Made by a program: the position numbers and the translations under genes. Below are positions 17,243-26,078 of a stretch of DNA of 38,589 nucleotides, in pieces. The notes under the pieces were generated by a model. It saw only the letters and a program-made list of their open reading frames with translations, made no database searches and was not told the DNA's origin. Every line of letters starts with the position of its first letter. Position 1 is the first letter of the stretch. The DNA is from Porticoccaceae bacterium (GTDB lineage: Bacteria; Pseudomonadota; Gammaproteobacteria; Pseudomonadales; Porticoccaceae), in contig JAQWUP010000056.1 in the NCBI GenBank assembly GCA_029242085.1, positions 1 through 38,589 on the forward strand, given 5' to 3'.

Positions 17243-19481
17243 GTGGAGCAGAAGAGGTTTTATCAGCGCAGGCGTTATCGCAGCGGGCGGCTTGCTTGTC
17301 GGTGTAGCTATTCGTCCCGGAAATCGCGCTGCTAAGTTGTCCGACTCCGGGGCGGCGAATGGAGAAAAATTACTTCATATCTGGCTAAAGCTCGATCGCA
17401 ACAATATTGTTACAGCGATCGTTCCTCATTCAGAAATGGGCCAGGGCGTGGGCACGGCGCTAGCGCAGATGTTGGCGGATGAGCTGGATGCCGACTGGAA
17501 TCTGGTTAAATTTGAGGAGGCTCCTGCGACCGGCGAATTCGCCAACTACAGCATTTTAAAAGCAATGCTTCCAAGCGGGGGAAGCGACTTACCTGGTTTT
17601 GTCCTGCCATCCATAAATGGCGCTCTGATAACAACGGCTCAGGCACTCGACCTTCAGATTACCGGCGGCAGTATCAGTGTCCGCTCTACCGGTGCCTTTG
17701 GTATGCGTATCGCCGGTGCTGCCGTTAAGGAAATGCTGAGGAACGCAGCAGCCGAGGCTTGGCGGGTACCAGTCAATGAGGTTATCGCAAGGGATAGCCA
17801 GTTAGTTCACCAGAGCAGTGGCCGAGTCGAGCCCTTTGCAACCTTTATTGACGCCGCCGCAGAGATGACACCGCCCGCATCACCGCAGCTAAAGCAATCC
17901 AGTGAGTTTAAGATTATGGGACATCATGTCGAGCGACATGATATTCCGAGCAAAGTCGATGGCACAGCAACCTTTGCGCTGGATGTGCGGTTACCCGATA
18001 TGCTCTACGCCACCGTTCGGCGCGCGCCAACATTTGGCGGTGGCATCAAAACTCTCGATGACAGCCAGGCTCGTGCAATAAAGGGTGTTGTGGATATTAT
18101 TCAACTCCCATCGGCTGACGTCAGCAGGACGCTCGGCAGTTTCTCAACGGCGGATTCCATTGCCGTGGTTGCCGAGGGCTACTGGCCGGCAAAGCAGGGT
18201 CTGGACAACCTCAAGATCGATTGGCACGAAACCGAGAATGATTCGGTGTCGAGTGACAGTATCTTTCAACAGTTTGATCGCGATATTAGTGCCAACGTTG
18301 ATCGCGAATCCGATATTTCTGAGGGAAACCTCGACGCTGCAATGGCAGGTGCTAAGCAGATCATAGAAGCCGACTACCGAGTGCCCTACTTAGCTCATAT
18401 GTGTATGGAGCCTCTCAATGCAACAGCTGAAGTGAAAAATGGCCGCTGCGAAATCTGGGTAGGCTGTCAAAACCCCTTGGGCTTCCGGCAAGCCGTCGCC
18501 GATGCTCTTGGCTTTGATATTGATAATGTGACAGTACACAACTGTCTTATGGGCGGTGGCTTTGGGCGCAAATCCCTGGCCGACTATGCCATTCAGGCGG
18601 CACTGCTTGCGGCGCAAGTAGGGCGACCTGTGCAGTTGATCTGGACACGCGAAGAAGAGGTGCGGCAAGACTTCTATCGGCCGGCAGTGCAGAGTCGCTT
18701 CCGCGCAGCACTTGACGAAGAAGGTCATCTCACCGCTTGGGAGAATACCTATGTCGACAAACATGAACCGGTCGAAGCGCCGCTGATTCCCTATGCTGTC
18801 GCTGCTCGAGATATTGGTCATGTCAGCAGTCCCACGCATATTCCCTTTGGCGCATGGCGCAGTGTTGCCCATTCACAACACTGTTTTTTCACCGAGTCCT
18901 TTATCGATGAAGTGGCCGCTGCCGCTGGGCAGGATCCTTACGAATACCGTGCCGCGCGACTCGCACACCGGCCGCGACAGCTGGCTGTTTTGCAAAAGGT
19001 CGCCGAGGCCGCTGATTGGGGGCGCCCACTGGCCGCAGGGAGAGGACGAGGTATTTCTCTACAACAGGGCTTTGGCTCGATTGTCGCGCAGGTTGTCGAG
19101 GTCAGTATCACTGGCGGCGAGGTGCAGGTTGATCGGGTTGTGGCTGCTGTCGACGCAGGGTTTGCAGTGTCACCCGATGGTCTGACCGCACAAATAGAAT
19201 CGGGGATCGTCTACGGACTTACGGCGGCACTGTATGGCGAGATAACTATTGAAAACGGTGCAGTCAAAGAGAGTAACTTTAATGACTATCAGATGCTGCG
19301 TATGTCTGCGATGCCCAAGATTGAGACCCATATTATCAATAGTGGCAATCCAATGGGAGGCGCCGGTGAACCTGGCACCCCCCCTATCGCGCCCGCACTG
19401 ACAAATGCTATTTTTAATGCAACGGGGCAGCGTATACGCCAGCTACCGATTAAGAACATTGATTTGCAGGGATTGTCTTAG
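17235..19481 (+). CDS. Molybdopterin-binding large subunit (IorB-type), Tat-exported
   Basis: A 748-residue catalytic subunit of the xanthine oxidase family. The Tat signal SRRGFISAG followed by a hydrophobic stretch implies periplasmic delivery with its folded partner. Cofactor-binding stretches include [32 protein letters not shown] and the C-terminal [20 protein letters not shown] with the catalytic Glu. Such enzymes oxidise N-heterocycles or aldehydes; substrate unknown. No medium FAD subunit and no XdhC-like maturation gene are nearby, which fits the IorAB architecture except for the missing chaperone. Confidence 0.92.
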   Translation: MGKWSRRGFISAGVIAAGGLLVGVAIRPGNRAAKLSDSGAANGEKLLHIWLKLDRNNIVTAIVPHSEMGQGVGTALAQMLADELDADWNLVKFEEAPATGEFANYSILKAMLPSGGSDLPGFVLPSINGALITTAQALDLQITGGSISVRSTGAFGMRIAGAAVKEMLRNAAAEAWRVPVNEVIARDSQLVHQSSGRVEPFATFIDAAAEMTPPASPQLKQSSEFKIMGHHVERHDIPSKVDGTATFALDVRLPDMLYATVRRAPTFGGGIKTLDDSQARAIKGVVDIIQLPSADVSRTLGSFSTADSIAVVAEGYWPAKQGLDNLKIDWHETENDSVSSDSIFQQFDRDISANVDRESDISEGNLDAAMAGAKQIIEADYRVPYLAHMCMEPLNATAEVKNGRCEIWVGCQNPLGFRQAVADALGFDIDNVTVHNCLMGGGFGRKSLADYAIQAALLAAQVGRPVQLIWTREEEVRQDFYRPAVQSRFRAALDEEGHLTAWENTYVDKHEPVEAPLIPYAVAARDIGHVSSPTHIPFGAWRSVAHSQHCFFTESFIDEVAAAAGQDPYEYRAARLAHRPRQLAVLQKVAEAADWGRPLAAGRGRGISLQQGFGSIVAQVVEVSITGGEVQVDRVVAAVDAGFAVSPDGLTAQIESGIVYGLTAALYGEITIENGAVKESNFNDYQMLRMSAMPKIETHIINSGNPMGGAGEPGTPPIAPALTNAIFNATGQRIRQLPIKNIDLQGLS

Positions 19482-19518
19482 CCGATTCAGAGCGTTTTTT
19501 TTGATTTGACCCCATAGT

Positions 19519-19549
19519 CCCTCAGCCTCGGCTGGGGGCATTGGTTTTT
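19519..19549 (+). terminator. Terminator after the molybdenum hydroxylase operon
   Basis: A stem CCCTCAGCC/GGCTGGGGG (19519-19527 with 19530-19538) with a tight loop is followed by a T-rich stretch. Confidence 0.75.
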
Positions 19550-19676
19550 CGACTCCGCAAAGCAAGCTGATGCTTAGCAATGGTGAAAATTGCCTGAGGA
19601 ACCGCGGAAATCTTCGCCGTACCCGAGATAACAATCTATACTCTGCGCCTGAATTTACCCATCACAGGCCCTCGCC

Positions 19677-19967
19677 ATGAACCCCGAATCCTCTGTCGAA
19701 CTTGAAGCTGCCGCTTTCCGCCGCCTGCTCAAGCATCTCGATGATAATAAAGATGTGCAAAATATTGATCTGATGATCCTAGCTGACTTTTGTCGCAACT
19801 GCCTCAGCAAGTGGTATCTGGCTGCCGCTGAAGAACGCGATATTGAAATGGATTACGATCAGGCCCGCGAGGCCGTCTATGGTATGCCCTACAGCCAGTG
19901 GAAGGAAAATCACCAACCACCGGCCACGGCAGCTCAGCTAGAGGCTTTTGCCGCCAAGCAAAAATAG
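19677..19967 (+). CDS. DUF1244 domain protein
   Basis: A 96-residue cytosolic protein of the DUF1244 family. The signature FRRLLKHLDDNKDVQNID followed by DLMILADFCRNCLSKWY is strongly conserved, as is GMPYSQWKENHQ. The pair of cysteines (CRNC) could bind metal. Function unknown. It is convergent with cysK, whose stop lies four bases beyond. Confidence 0.93.
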   Translation: MNPESSVELEAAAFRRLLKHLDDNKDVQNIDLMILADFCRNCLSKWYLAAAEERDIEMDYDQAREAVYGMPYSQWKENHQPPATAAQLEAFAAKQK

Positions 19968-19971
19968 TAAT

Positions 19972-21057
19972 TTACTCGTCGATCAGATGGAAGCCCGGCG
20001 TAGAGGTCGACAGCGCTATCTCCTCACTATTCATGGCTTCACCCACGCCCTCAAACAGCGGTGAGGATAAATAGCGCTCACCAGTATCTGGCAACATACA
20101 GAGAATCACCGTACCTGGGGCGGCGGTTGCGGCAATTTTTTGCGCCACAGCAAAGGTGCAACCTCCAGAGATACCTGTGAAGATACCCTCTTGGCGAGCC
20201 AATAATTTGGATGCCTCTATACCCTCTTGGGCATCGATGGGCGCCAGTTCATCAAACCGCTTTTGATCAATGGATTCCTGCAGTACCGCAGGGATAAAAT
20301 CTGGTGTCCAGCCCTGAATTAGATGTGGCTCAAATGCCGGGTGACTACTCGCGGGAGCTCCGCCCTCACCGCGCTCCTGTGCCTCGCCACTATCTATAAG
20401 CTGAGCATTGATCGGTTCGCTAAGAATAATTTTGGTCTCTGGTCGCTCTTGCCTAAGTACTTTGGCCACACCGGAGAATGTGCCACCAGTGCCGTAGCCG
20501 GTAACCCAATAGTCGAGGCTATCACCTGCAAAGTCGGCCAGAATTTCCCTCGCCGTGGTATTTTCATGAACCAGCGCATTGGCATCAGTTTCAAACTGAC
20601 GCGCCAAAAACCAGCCATTGGCCTCTGCCAGCTCTACCGCTTTTAGATAGCAACCCATTGCTTTATTTGCTTTTGGCGTAAGAATGACACTGGCACCCAG
20701 GAAGCGCATGAGCTTGCGCCGCTCAACCGACACACTGGTCGGCATTGTGGCCACAAAAGGATAGCCTTTGGCCGCACAGACCATCGCCAGCCCAACACCC
20801 GTATTACCGCTAGTAGCCTCAACCACCGTTTGACCCGGCTTCAGGGCTCCACTGCGCTCAGCCTCTTCAATAATGCTGATCGCCAGCCGATCTTTAACCG
20901 ACCCCGCGGGATTAAAAAACTCAGCTTTGACATACAGTCGCACATTATCTGGGGCCAACTTTTTGACCTGAACAACCGGTGTATCGCCAATGGTGTCCAA
21001 AATACTGCCGTAGAGTTTGCCGCGTCCTTCGGTGGTGCGTGCTTCTGTATCTGACAT
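19972..21057 (-). CDS. cysK: Cysteine synthase A (long type)
   Basis: A PLP enzyme making cysteine from O-acetylserine and sulfide. The PLP lysine is in NPAGSVKDRLA, the substrate loop in EATSGNTGVGLA, the phosphate-binding loop in GYGTGGTFSGVAK, and GISGGCTFA matches the cofactor serine region with Cys in a variable place. At 361 residues it is longer than E. coli CysK (323), with an insertion around residue 230 (ERGEGGAPASSHPAF) and about 20 extra C-terminal residues. GAGGGAG precedes the ATG. A related PLP synthase with another sulfur acceptor is possible. Confidence 0.92.
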   Translation of the reverse strand: MSDTEARTTEGRGKLYGSILDTIGDTPVVQVKKLAPDNVRLYVKAEFFNPAGSVKDRLAISIIEEAERSGALKPGQTVVEATSGNTGVGLAMVCAAKGYPFVATMPTSVSVERRKLMRFLGASVILTPKANKAMGCYLKAVELAEANGWFLARQFETDANALVHENTTAREILADFAGDSLDYWVTGYGTGGTFSGVAKVLRQERPETKIILSEPINAQLIDSGEAQERGEGGAPASSHPAFEPHLIQGWTPDFIPAVLQESIDQKRFDELAPIDAQEGIEASKLLARQEGIFTGISGGCTFAVAQKIAATAAPGTVILCMLPDTGERYLSSPLFEGVGEAMNSEEIALSTSTPGFHLIDE

Positions 21058-21156
21058 GCCTGTTCTCCCTCAGATTGATGATCAATTAGTAGTAAGTAGC
21101 CTAAAGGTTAGATCATTATCGAGCGATCGAACTATGTCAATTGAAACTACGGGAAT

Positions 21157-21726
21157 CTAGTTGTAAAAACCGACCTCGGCAATTTGAATATCGGCACTGT
21201 GATCACGGCCAAATGCGACCACGCCAATGCTGCGAATAGAGCTGGGACTAACCGCGGAGTCCAACCATTTTCCAGAGCGTTTAAAGTCCGAGAGCGGCAA
21301 CCTGACAGTCTGCCACTGTTCATTAATATCGAAACTGGCTTGGTAGTACTGCCAGGGCAAGACCGTTCCACGCGTACGGAGATGGACAAAATACTTTTGC
21401 GGAACTCCGCGCACACGCAGAATAATGCCGGCCGCCTCGGCTGTTGTGCCCTTGGCAATATTACTGCGCAACTGAATAAAGCCACCGTTGTTGGCAGTGC
21501 TTACGGTACCGGTCATATGGGCATAACTGATATCACCCTGCCGCGCATAGACTACCTGTCCAGTCGATACACCACCCATCACCTGATCGCTAACGTAGCG
21601 CCAACGCTGCTCTGGATTTGATTCAAAGTTCTCCAATATCACCTCATCCGCAGCAACCGCTGCACTGATCGCAAGGGTAAACAGGCATAGCCCCTTTACC
21701 AGCGTCTTCCCCTGAAAAAAATGCAT
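21157..21726 (-). CDS. CIA30 family secreted protein
   Basis: A 189-residue protein with a signal peptide (MHFFQGKTLVKGLCLFTLAIS, cleavage near AVAA). The beta-sandwich domain resembles complex I intermediate-associated protein 30: WRYVSDQVMGGVSTGQV, then STANNGGFIQLR and a C-terminal IQIAEVGFY. Bacterial members are often periplasmic with unknown ligand. The ATG at 21726 is preceded by AAGGA; a TTG-started extension to 21759 is rejected. It follows the DUF2805 gene by five bases, so they form an operon. Confidence 0.88.
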   Translation of the reverse strand: MHFFQGKTLVKGLCLFTLAISAAVAADEVILENFESNPEQRWRYVSDQVMGGVSTGQVVYARQGDISYAHMTGTVSTANNGGFIQLRSNIAKGTTAEAAGIILRVRGVPQKYFVHLRTRGTVLPWQYYQASFDINEQWQTVRLPLSDFKRSGKWLDSAVSPSSIRSIGVVAFGRDHSADIQIAEVGFYN

Positions 21727-21731
21727 AGTCC

Positions 21732-22031
21732 TTAGCCTCTTTTGTACTGTGTGGGACAATAGCCCCGGCTGATTTCCGGTGAGCGCAGGGATAGATGCTT
21801 AGTTTTTCGGCTGCTGACACGTTTGCGCCACATGCGAAATGAGCTGGCTTTCATCTCTCTGCGCATAAACGCTATCACGGCAGATTCATTGAGACCAAAA
21901 TAGCTTTCAATAGCTTCAAAGGGAGTGCGATCTTCCCACGCCATCTCGATGATGCGCGAAATCTCATCCGGCTTAAACCTATTTTTGTCCTTTTGCAGAC
22001 CTGAGGTTGCTGATTTAATCATTATGTCCAT
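21732..22031 (-). CDS. DUF2805 / TIGR03643 family protein
   Basis: A 99-residue basic protein. The core DEISRIIEMAWEDRTPFEAI, then FGLNESAVIAFMRREMK and SSFRMWRKRVSSRKTKH, is typical of this family. The helix-turn-helix look and the basic tail suggest nucleic acid binding, but this is inference. The start may be 22031 or the ATG at 22022. Co-transcribed with the CIA30 gene. Confidence 0.88.
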   Translation of the reverse strand: MDIMIKSATSGLQKDKNRFKPDEISRIIEMAWEDRTPFEAIESYFGLNESAVIAFMRREMKASSFRMWRKRVSSRKTKHLSLRSPEISRGYCPTQYKRG

Positions 22032-22177
22032 TACGCTGTTGTCCCAACCTTTAAATTTACGGTTCTGAGTAATTTTTGTATCAACCCTTCGTTTCAGTAC
22101 CCGCGCTGCTAGCTTTTGGACTTAATTGAGAAAACCGCTATAGTCACGGCTGACCAGAGAAAGAAAGTAGAAAATCT

Positions 22178-23305
22178 ATGAAATATACTACTCTGATAGC
22201 TTTATTGGCTCTTTTATCTGCCTGTGGCGGCGGTGGTGGCGGTTCATCCAGCCCAGCCGAACCGATCGCTGAACCTGCCCTTCCAGACGGCAACACCTTT
22301 CCCGGTGCTGACTGGCAAACCTATGCAGCTGCTGATCTGGGCATTGCCCAATCTGGTGTGACAGCGGCAATGGACTATGCCTTCACCGATGGCCGCAATA
22401 CTCAGGGCGTGGTGATTGTTAAAAATGGGGTTATCGTCGCTGAGCGTTACGCCGAGGGTAGTAATGCAGACACCATCGCCACCAGCTGGTCAACAGGTAA
22501 ATCCTTTGCCAGTACATTAATAGGAATTGCCGTGGACGATGGTTTAATCGGCTCAATTGATGAACCTGCAGAAAACTACCTGCCGCAGTGGGTCAATACT
22601 GACAGAGAGGCTGTTACTGTCCGTGCTATTTTAGAGATGCGCTCTGGTCTGGGGCTGGCATCTGACGATGCGACGGATACCGCAATCTATGTCGATGGCG
22701 GTATCAATGGCGATCAGCTCGCCTATGCTCTAGACAGGACCCCAGCAACCACCCCCAGAACCAGCAATTGGGTTTATCAAAACAGCGATTCAATGTTGCT
22801 GAGCGGCATTATTGAGAATGCAACAGGGCAGAATGTACTCGATTATGCCGATGTAGAGCTGTTCTCCAAAATTGGTATGACGGCTACCTGGTGGACTGAT
22901 GAGGCCGGCCATGCACTCACCTATTGCTGCATTGACGCCACCAGTAGAGACTTTGCTCGCTTTGGCCTAATGGTCGCAAGGTCTGGCAAGTGGGGTAACG
23001 ATCAGGTGGTCTCCAAAGCTTGGCTCGACGAAGCAACGGTGGAAGCTGTACCGCTGACTGCAGGAAGGAGTTATGGCCTGCATTGGTGGGTAAATCCGCA
23101 GTTGAATTATTTTTATTCAGCGGGCGCGAACAAAAACCATATCTATATTTTTCCGCAACATGACCTAGTGATAGTCCGCAATAGCGTCTATACCAGAACC
23201 GGTGATAGCACTATCCGTACAGGCTCTAACTGGCACTACACAGAGAATCCCAACTCCTGGAATGATGCCGATTTCGTTAGCTATGTTACCGATGCCATCA
23301 ACTAG
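22178..23305 (+). CDS. Serine hydrolase lipoprotein (beta-lactamase class C fold)
   Basis: A 375-residue lipoprotein with lipobox LLSAC (Cys16) and a tail of six glycines before the folded domain. The catalytic SxxK is S105-T-G-K108 in SWSTGKSFAS, and the YxN motif is Y200-Q-N202. The fold is that of the penicillin-binding/EstB-like serine hydrolases. It probably acts on a small ester or amide in the periplasm; antibiotic resistance is not implied. It ends inside the AraC gene's 3' end (8-base convergent overlap). Confidence 0.9.
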   Translation: MKYTTLIALLALLSACGGGGGGSSSPAEPIAEPALPDGNTFPGADWQTYAAADLGIAQSGVTAAMDYAFTDGRNTQGVVIVKNGVIVAERYAEGSNADTIATSWSTGKSFASTLIGIAVDDGLIGSIDEPAENYLPQWVNTDREAVTVRAILEMRSGLGLASDDATDTAIYVDGGINGDQLAYALDRTPATTPRTSNWVYQNSDSMLLSGIIENATGQNVLDYADVELFSKIGMTATWWTDEAGHALTYCCIDATSRDFARFGLMVARSGKWGNDQVVSKAWLDEATVEAVPLTAGRSYGLHWWVNPQLNYFYSAGANKNHIYIFPQHDLVIVRNSVYTRTGDSTIRTGSNWHYTENPNSWNDADFVSYVTDAIN

Positions 23306-24287
23306 TATTGGGTTGCCGCATCTGTGCCGGAGTGGCCGCTGACCAGCGCTTAAATGAACGGCGAAAGTTAGCGGGGTTACTAAACCCCAACAATACTGCA
23401 ATCTCCGATACCGGCAACTGGGTGCCCTGCAAATACTCCAGAGCCAATCTATAGCGCACCTGATCCAACAACTGTTGGAATCTGGTGCCCTCTTTTGCCA
23501 GACGGCGCTGCAGAGTACTTTCACTCATATGCATCTGCTGTGCGACAGCCGCACTGGTTGGGAACTCCGATCTTGACGCCAGCAGCGCCTGCTTAACTCG
23601 CTCACCAACCATGCCGCCACGATTATCGTTAGCCAAAATACGATCGCACTCACGGCGAAAAACACCTTGGGCCACTGGGTCAGAGGTCGATATGGCCACC
23701 GCCAAACTCTCAGCATCAAAGGTTAGCCCGCAGCGATCTGAATTAAATTCAATACTTGATCCAAACACCGATTCATAAAAATCTCTGTCTTCAGGCTCGC
23801 CATAATTGAGCTCAAGAGATGCCGTAGCGACATGGTTGTCGGTCAGTACATTGAGGTTGGTCACCAGCCCAGCATAGAGAGAGTCTTTATAAAACTGCTC
23901 CAAGGCCTCGGGCAGATGTGCCGCCGCACTGCGCAGCTGTACAGAGTCTGCACTGGGTATAAGCTCGATACGCATACTGGGCAGCAGAGCCCGCTTGTAG
24001 CGCACCAATAGTTTGAGCACATCACCCACCGTAGCACTAGTCATCAGGGCGTAACCCAATATACCCAGCGACACCATATCCAACCTAAGTCCTAGCTTGA
24101 TGCCCAGTAGCCGGTCACCCGATAGCTTGATCGCTTTACTGCACACCTCGTCTGCCTGCTGGGCATTTAAGAATTGCGCCGTACTCAGGTCGAGCTCCTC
24201 CAAACCCGTATGGTCCAGCAACTGGCGCTCAGATATACCCTGCTCAGCCAGTAGCTCGGCCAAAACAGGTAACACGAATGAATGCAT
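23298..24287 (-). CDS. AraC-family regulator, probable activator of alkB
   Basis: A 329-residue regulator with an N-terminal ligand domain of the arabinose-binding type 2 class (FVLPVLAELLAEQGISERQLL...LGIKLG) and a C-terminal double helix-turn-helix (TSAAVAQQMHMSESTLQRRL, LALEYLQGTQLPVSEIAVLL, GFSNPANFRRSFKRWSAATP). The ATG at 24287 is preceded by GAGGCG; an extension to 24347 would run through the operator. AlkR of Acinetobacter, an alkane-responsive activator of an alkB-type gene, belongs to the same AraC/XylS class. Divergent from alkB with operator-like repeats between them. Confidence 0.92.
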   Translation of the reverse strand: MHSFVLPVLAELLAEQGISERQLLDHTGLEELDLSTAQFLNAQQADEVCSKAIKLSGDRLLGIKLGLRLDMVSLGILGYALMTSATVGDVLKLLVRYKRALLPSMRIELIPSADSVQLRSAAAHLPEALEQFYKDSLYAGLVTNLNVLTDNHVATASLELNYGEPEDRDFYESVFGSSIEFNSDRCGLTFDAESLAVAISTSDPVAQGVFRRECDRILANDNRGGMVGERVKQALLASRSEFPTSAAVAQQMHMSESTLQRRLAKEGTRFQQLLDQVRYRLALEYLQGTQLPVSEIAVLLGFSNPANFRRSFKRWSAATPAQMRQPNTS

Positions 24288-24301
24288 AAGACGCCTCAAA
24301 A

Positions 24302-24337
24302 TGATGGTAAATGACCTACCAATTGATGGTATTTGAC
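24302..24337 (+). promoter_or_regulatory. Direct-repeat operator in the alkB promoter
   Basis: Two 14-base direct repeats, TGATGGTAAATGAC (24302-24315) and TGATGGTATTTGAC (24324-24337), match at 12 of 14 positions and are spaced 22 bases start to start, about two helical turns. AraC proteins bind such direct repeats. A TACAAT -10 lies at 24362-24367; the downstream repeat ends just before the expected -35, which is weak, as for an activated promoter. Confidence 0.7.
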
Positions 24338-24409
24338 ACCCTCGCAATGGATGCTGTCAACTACAATCTTTAGCGCTAAATTCCCAGAACCACATAAGAG
24401 GAAATAACC

Positions 24410-25606
24410 ATGGCGACCTATTCGTTGCAACATCCAGACAAAGGTCTGATAACCTACACCGATAAGAAGCGCTATCTGTGGCTAATATCGGTGCTGATGC
24501 CGGCATTCCCATTGGCCGGTGTGGCTATCTTTTATCAAACTGGACTGGAGTGGACGCTCGGCATCCCGCTGGCGGTTAACTATCTTATTCTGCCCTTTCT
24601 CGACTATCTGGTTGGCAGCGATGAAAATAATCCGCCCGAAGAACTGGTGCCGCAGCTAGAGGCAGATAACTACTACCGTATTTTGACCATGCTGACCGTA
24701 CCCTTTCATTTTATTGTACTGGGCATTTTGGCCTACGTTGTTGGCACCAATGATCTCAGCCCATGGACAGTCTTGGTCATGGCGATTATTGCTGGCGGCT
24801 ATAGTGGCTTGGGTATTAATACAGCTCACGAACTGGGCCACAAGCAAACTGCTATTGAACAGCTGCTGGCTAAAATAACGCTGGCGGTTCCAGCCTATGG
24901 GCACTTCTGCGTTGAGCATAACCGCGGCCATCATGTGCTGGTGGCAACACCAGACGACCCCGCCAGCTCGAGACTCGGCGAGTCGATCTATGCCTTCACC
25001 CTGCGCGAAATTCCCGGCACCTTTGTGCGCGGCTGGAATCTGGAAAAAACCCGCCTCAATAAACAGGGCAAAGCCACCTGGTCGGTGCACAATAATATTT
25101 TGCAGTCATATCTGATAACTGCCGTACTGCAGGGCACACTTATTTATCTATTCGGCTGGATCATGCTGCCGTTTTTGGCCATTCATAATGTCTGGGCCTG
25201 GTATCAGCTGACCTCTGCCAACTATATCGAGCACTATGGTCTGCTGCGCCAGAAAAATGAAAATGGGCGCTATGAGCGCTGCCAGCCACATCATTCATGG
25301 AATGCTAATTATATAATGAGCAATCTGGCGCTGTTTCATCTGGAACGTCATTCTGATCACCATGCCAACCCCATTAGGCGCTACCAGAGCCTGCGCAACT
25401 TTGATGATATTCCAGAGTTACCCAATGGCTATTACGGTATGTATCTGCTGGCCTATATTCCATGGCTATGGTTTAGGGTGATGGATAAGCGCGTTTTAGA
25501 ACTGCCACATATTCAGGGCGACCTGAGCAAAGTCAATATTTTGCCCTCGAAGTTAGAGGCCACCTATGCGCGATATGGTCAGGCTCAGGTAATGCCACAA
25601 CAATAG
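24410..25606 (+). CDS. alkB: Alkane 1-monooxygenase AlkB
   Basis: A 398-residue integral membrane di-iron enzyme that hydroxylates the terminal carbon of n-alkanes with rubredoxin as donor. The histidine boxes are HELGH (140-144), EHNRGHH (169-175) and LERHSDHH (312-318), with the AlkB-typical NYIEHYG at 271-277. Several hydrophobic segments precede and separate them. GAGGAAA precedes the ATG. No rubredoxin is fused or adjacent, so one must be encoded elsewhere. A strong terminator follows. Confidence 0.96.
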   Translation: MATYSLQHPDKGLITYTDKKRYLWLISVLMPAFPLAGVAIFYQTGLEWTLGIPLAVNYLILPFLDYLVGSDENNPPEELVPQLEADNYYRILTMLTVPFHFIVLGILAYVVGTNDLSPWTVLVMAIIAGGYSGLGINTAHELGHKQTAIEQLLAKITLAVPAYGHFCVEHNRGHHVLVATPDDPASSRLGESIYAFTLREIPGTFVRGWNLEKTRLNKQGKATWSVHNNILQSYLITAVLQGTLIYLFGWIMLPFLAIHNVWAWYQLTSANYIEHYGLLRQKNENGRYERCQPHHSWNANYIMSNLALFHLERHSDHHANPIRRYQSLRNFDDIPELPNGYYGMYLLAYIPWLWFRVMDKRVLELPHIQGDLSKVNILPSKLEATYARYGQAQVMPQQ

Positions 25607-25645
25607 GTCGCGCAGTTTAGGTAGATGGCGATACTTACTTTAGCT

Positions 25646-25675
25646 AAAAGGGCGACTCATCTGAGTCGCCCTTTT
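25646..25675 (+). terminator. Terminator after alkB
   Basis: A 13-bp perfect stem (AAAAGGGCGACTC with GAGTCGCCCTTTT), loop ATCT, and a T run. It can also terminate in the opposite direction. Confidence 0.95.
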
Positions 25676-25698
25676 TCATTATCTTGCCAATAAAGTCT

Positions 25699-26007
25699 CT
25701 AGAGATTTAGCTGACGTTTAACGCGACCAAAGGCCTGCAGCGCAAACTTAATATCCGCCTCGCTGAGCGCGGCTGACATCTGGGTGCGGATGCGCGACTT
25801 GCCTTTGGGCAACACAGGATAGGAAAACGCCACCACGTAGATGCCCTCATCTAGCATGGCCGCGGCAAACTGGCTGGCCAGTGCCGCATCGTCTAGCATA
25901 ATGGGCACAATCGGATGCTCGCCAGGCAACAAGGTAAATCCTAGCTGCTCGAGACCATGGCGAAAGACAGCTGTATTGGACTTTAACTTGGCCGGCGACT
26001 CAGCGCA
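25699..26007 (-). pseudogene. kbl: C-terminal remnant of glycine C-acetyltransferase (kbl)
   Basis: About 103 codons correspond to the last quarter of 2-amino-3-ketobutyrate CoA ligase: FRHGLEQLGFTLLPGEHPIVP, MLDEGIYVVAFSYPVLPKG and SRIRTQMSAAL. The intact enzyme is about 398 residues; the PLP lysine and N-terminal domains are absent. The open frame continues past the first ATG back to a TAG at 26008-26010, beyond which the similarity stops. No tdh partner is adjacent. It is a truncated, non-functional gene. Confidence 0.9.
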
Positions 26008-26078
26008 CTATCGAGGGAATCTTATCCACAGTATTGAAAACTGCGACGCCTGTGAATTAGTCGCTTACCTGGTGGTCA

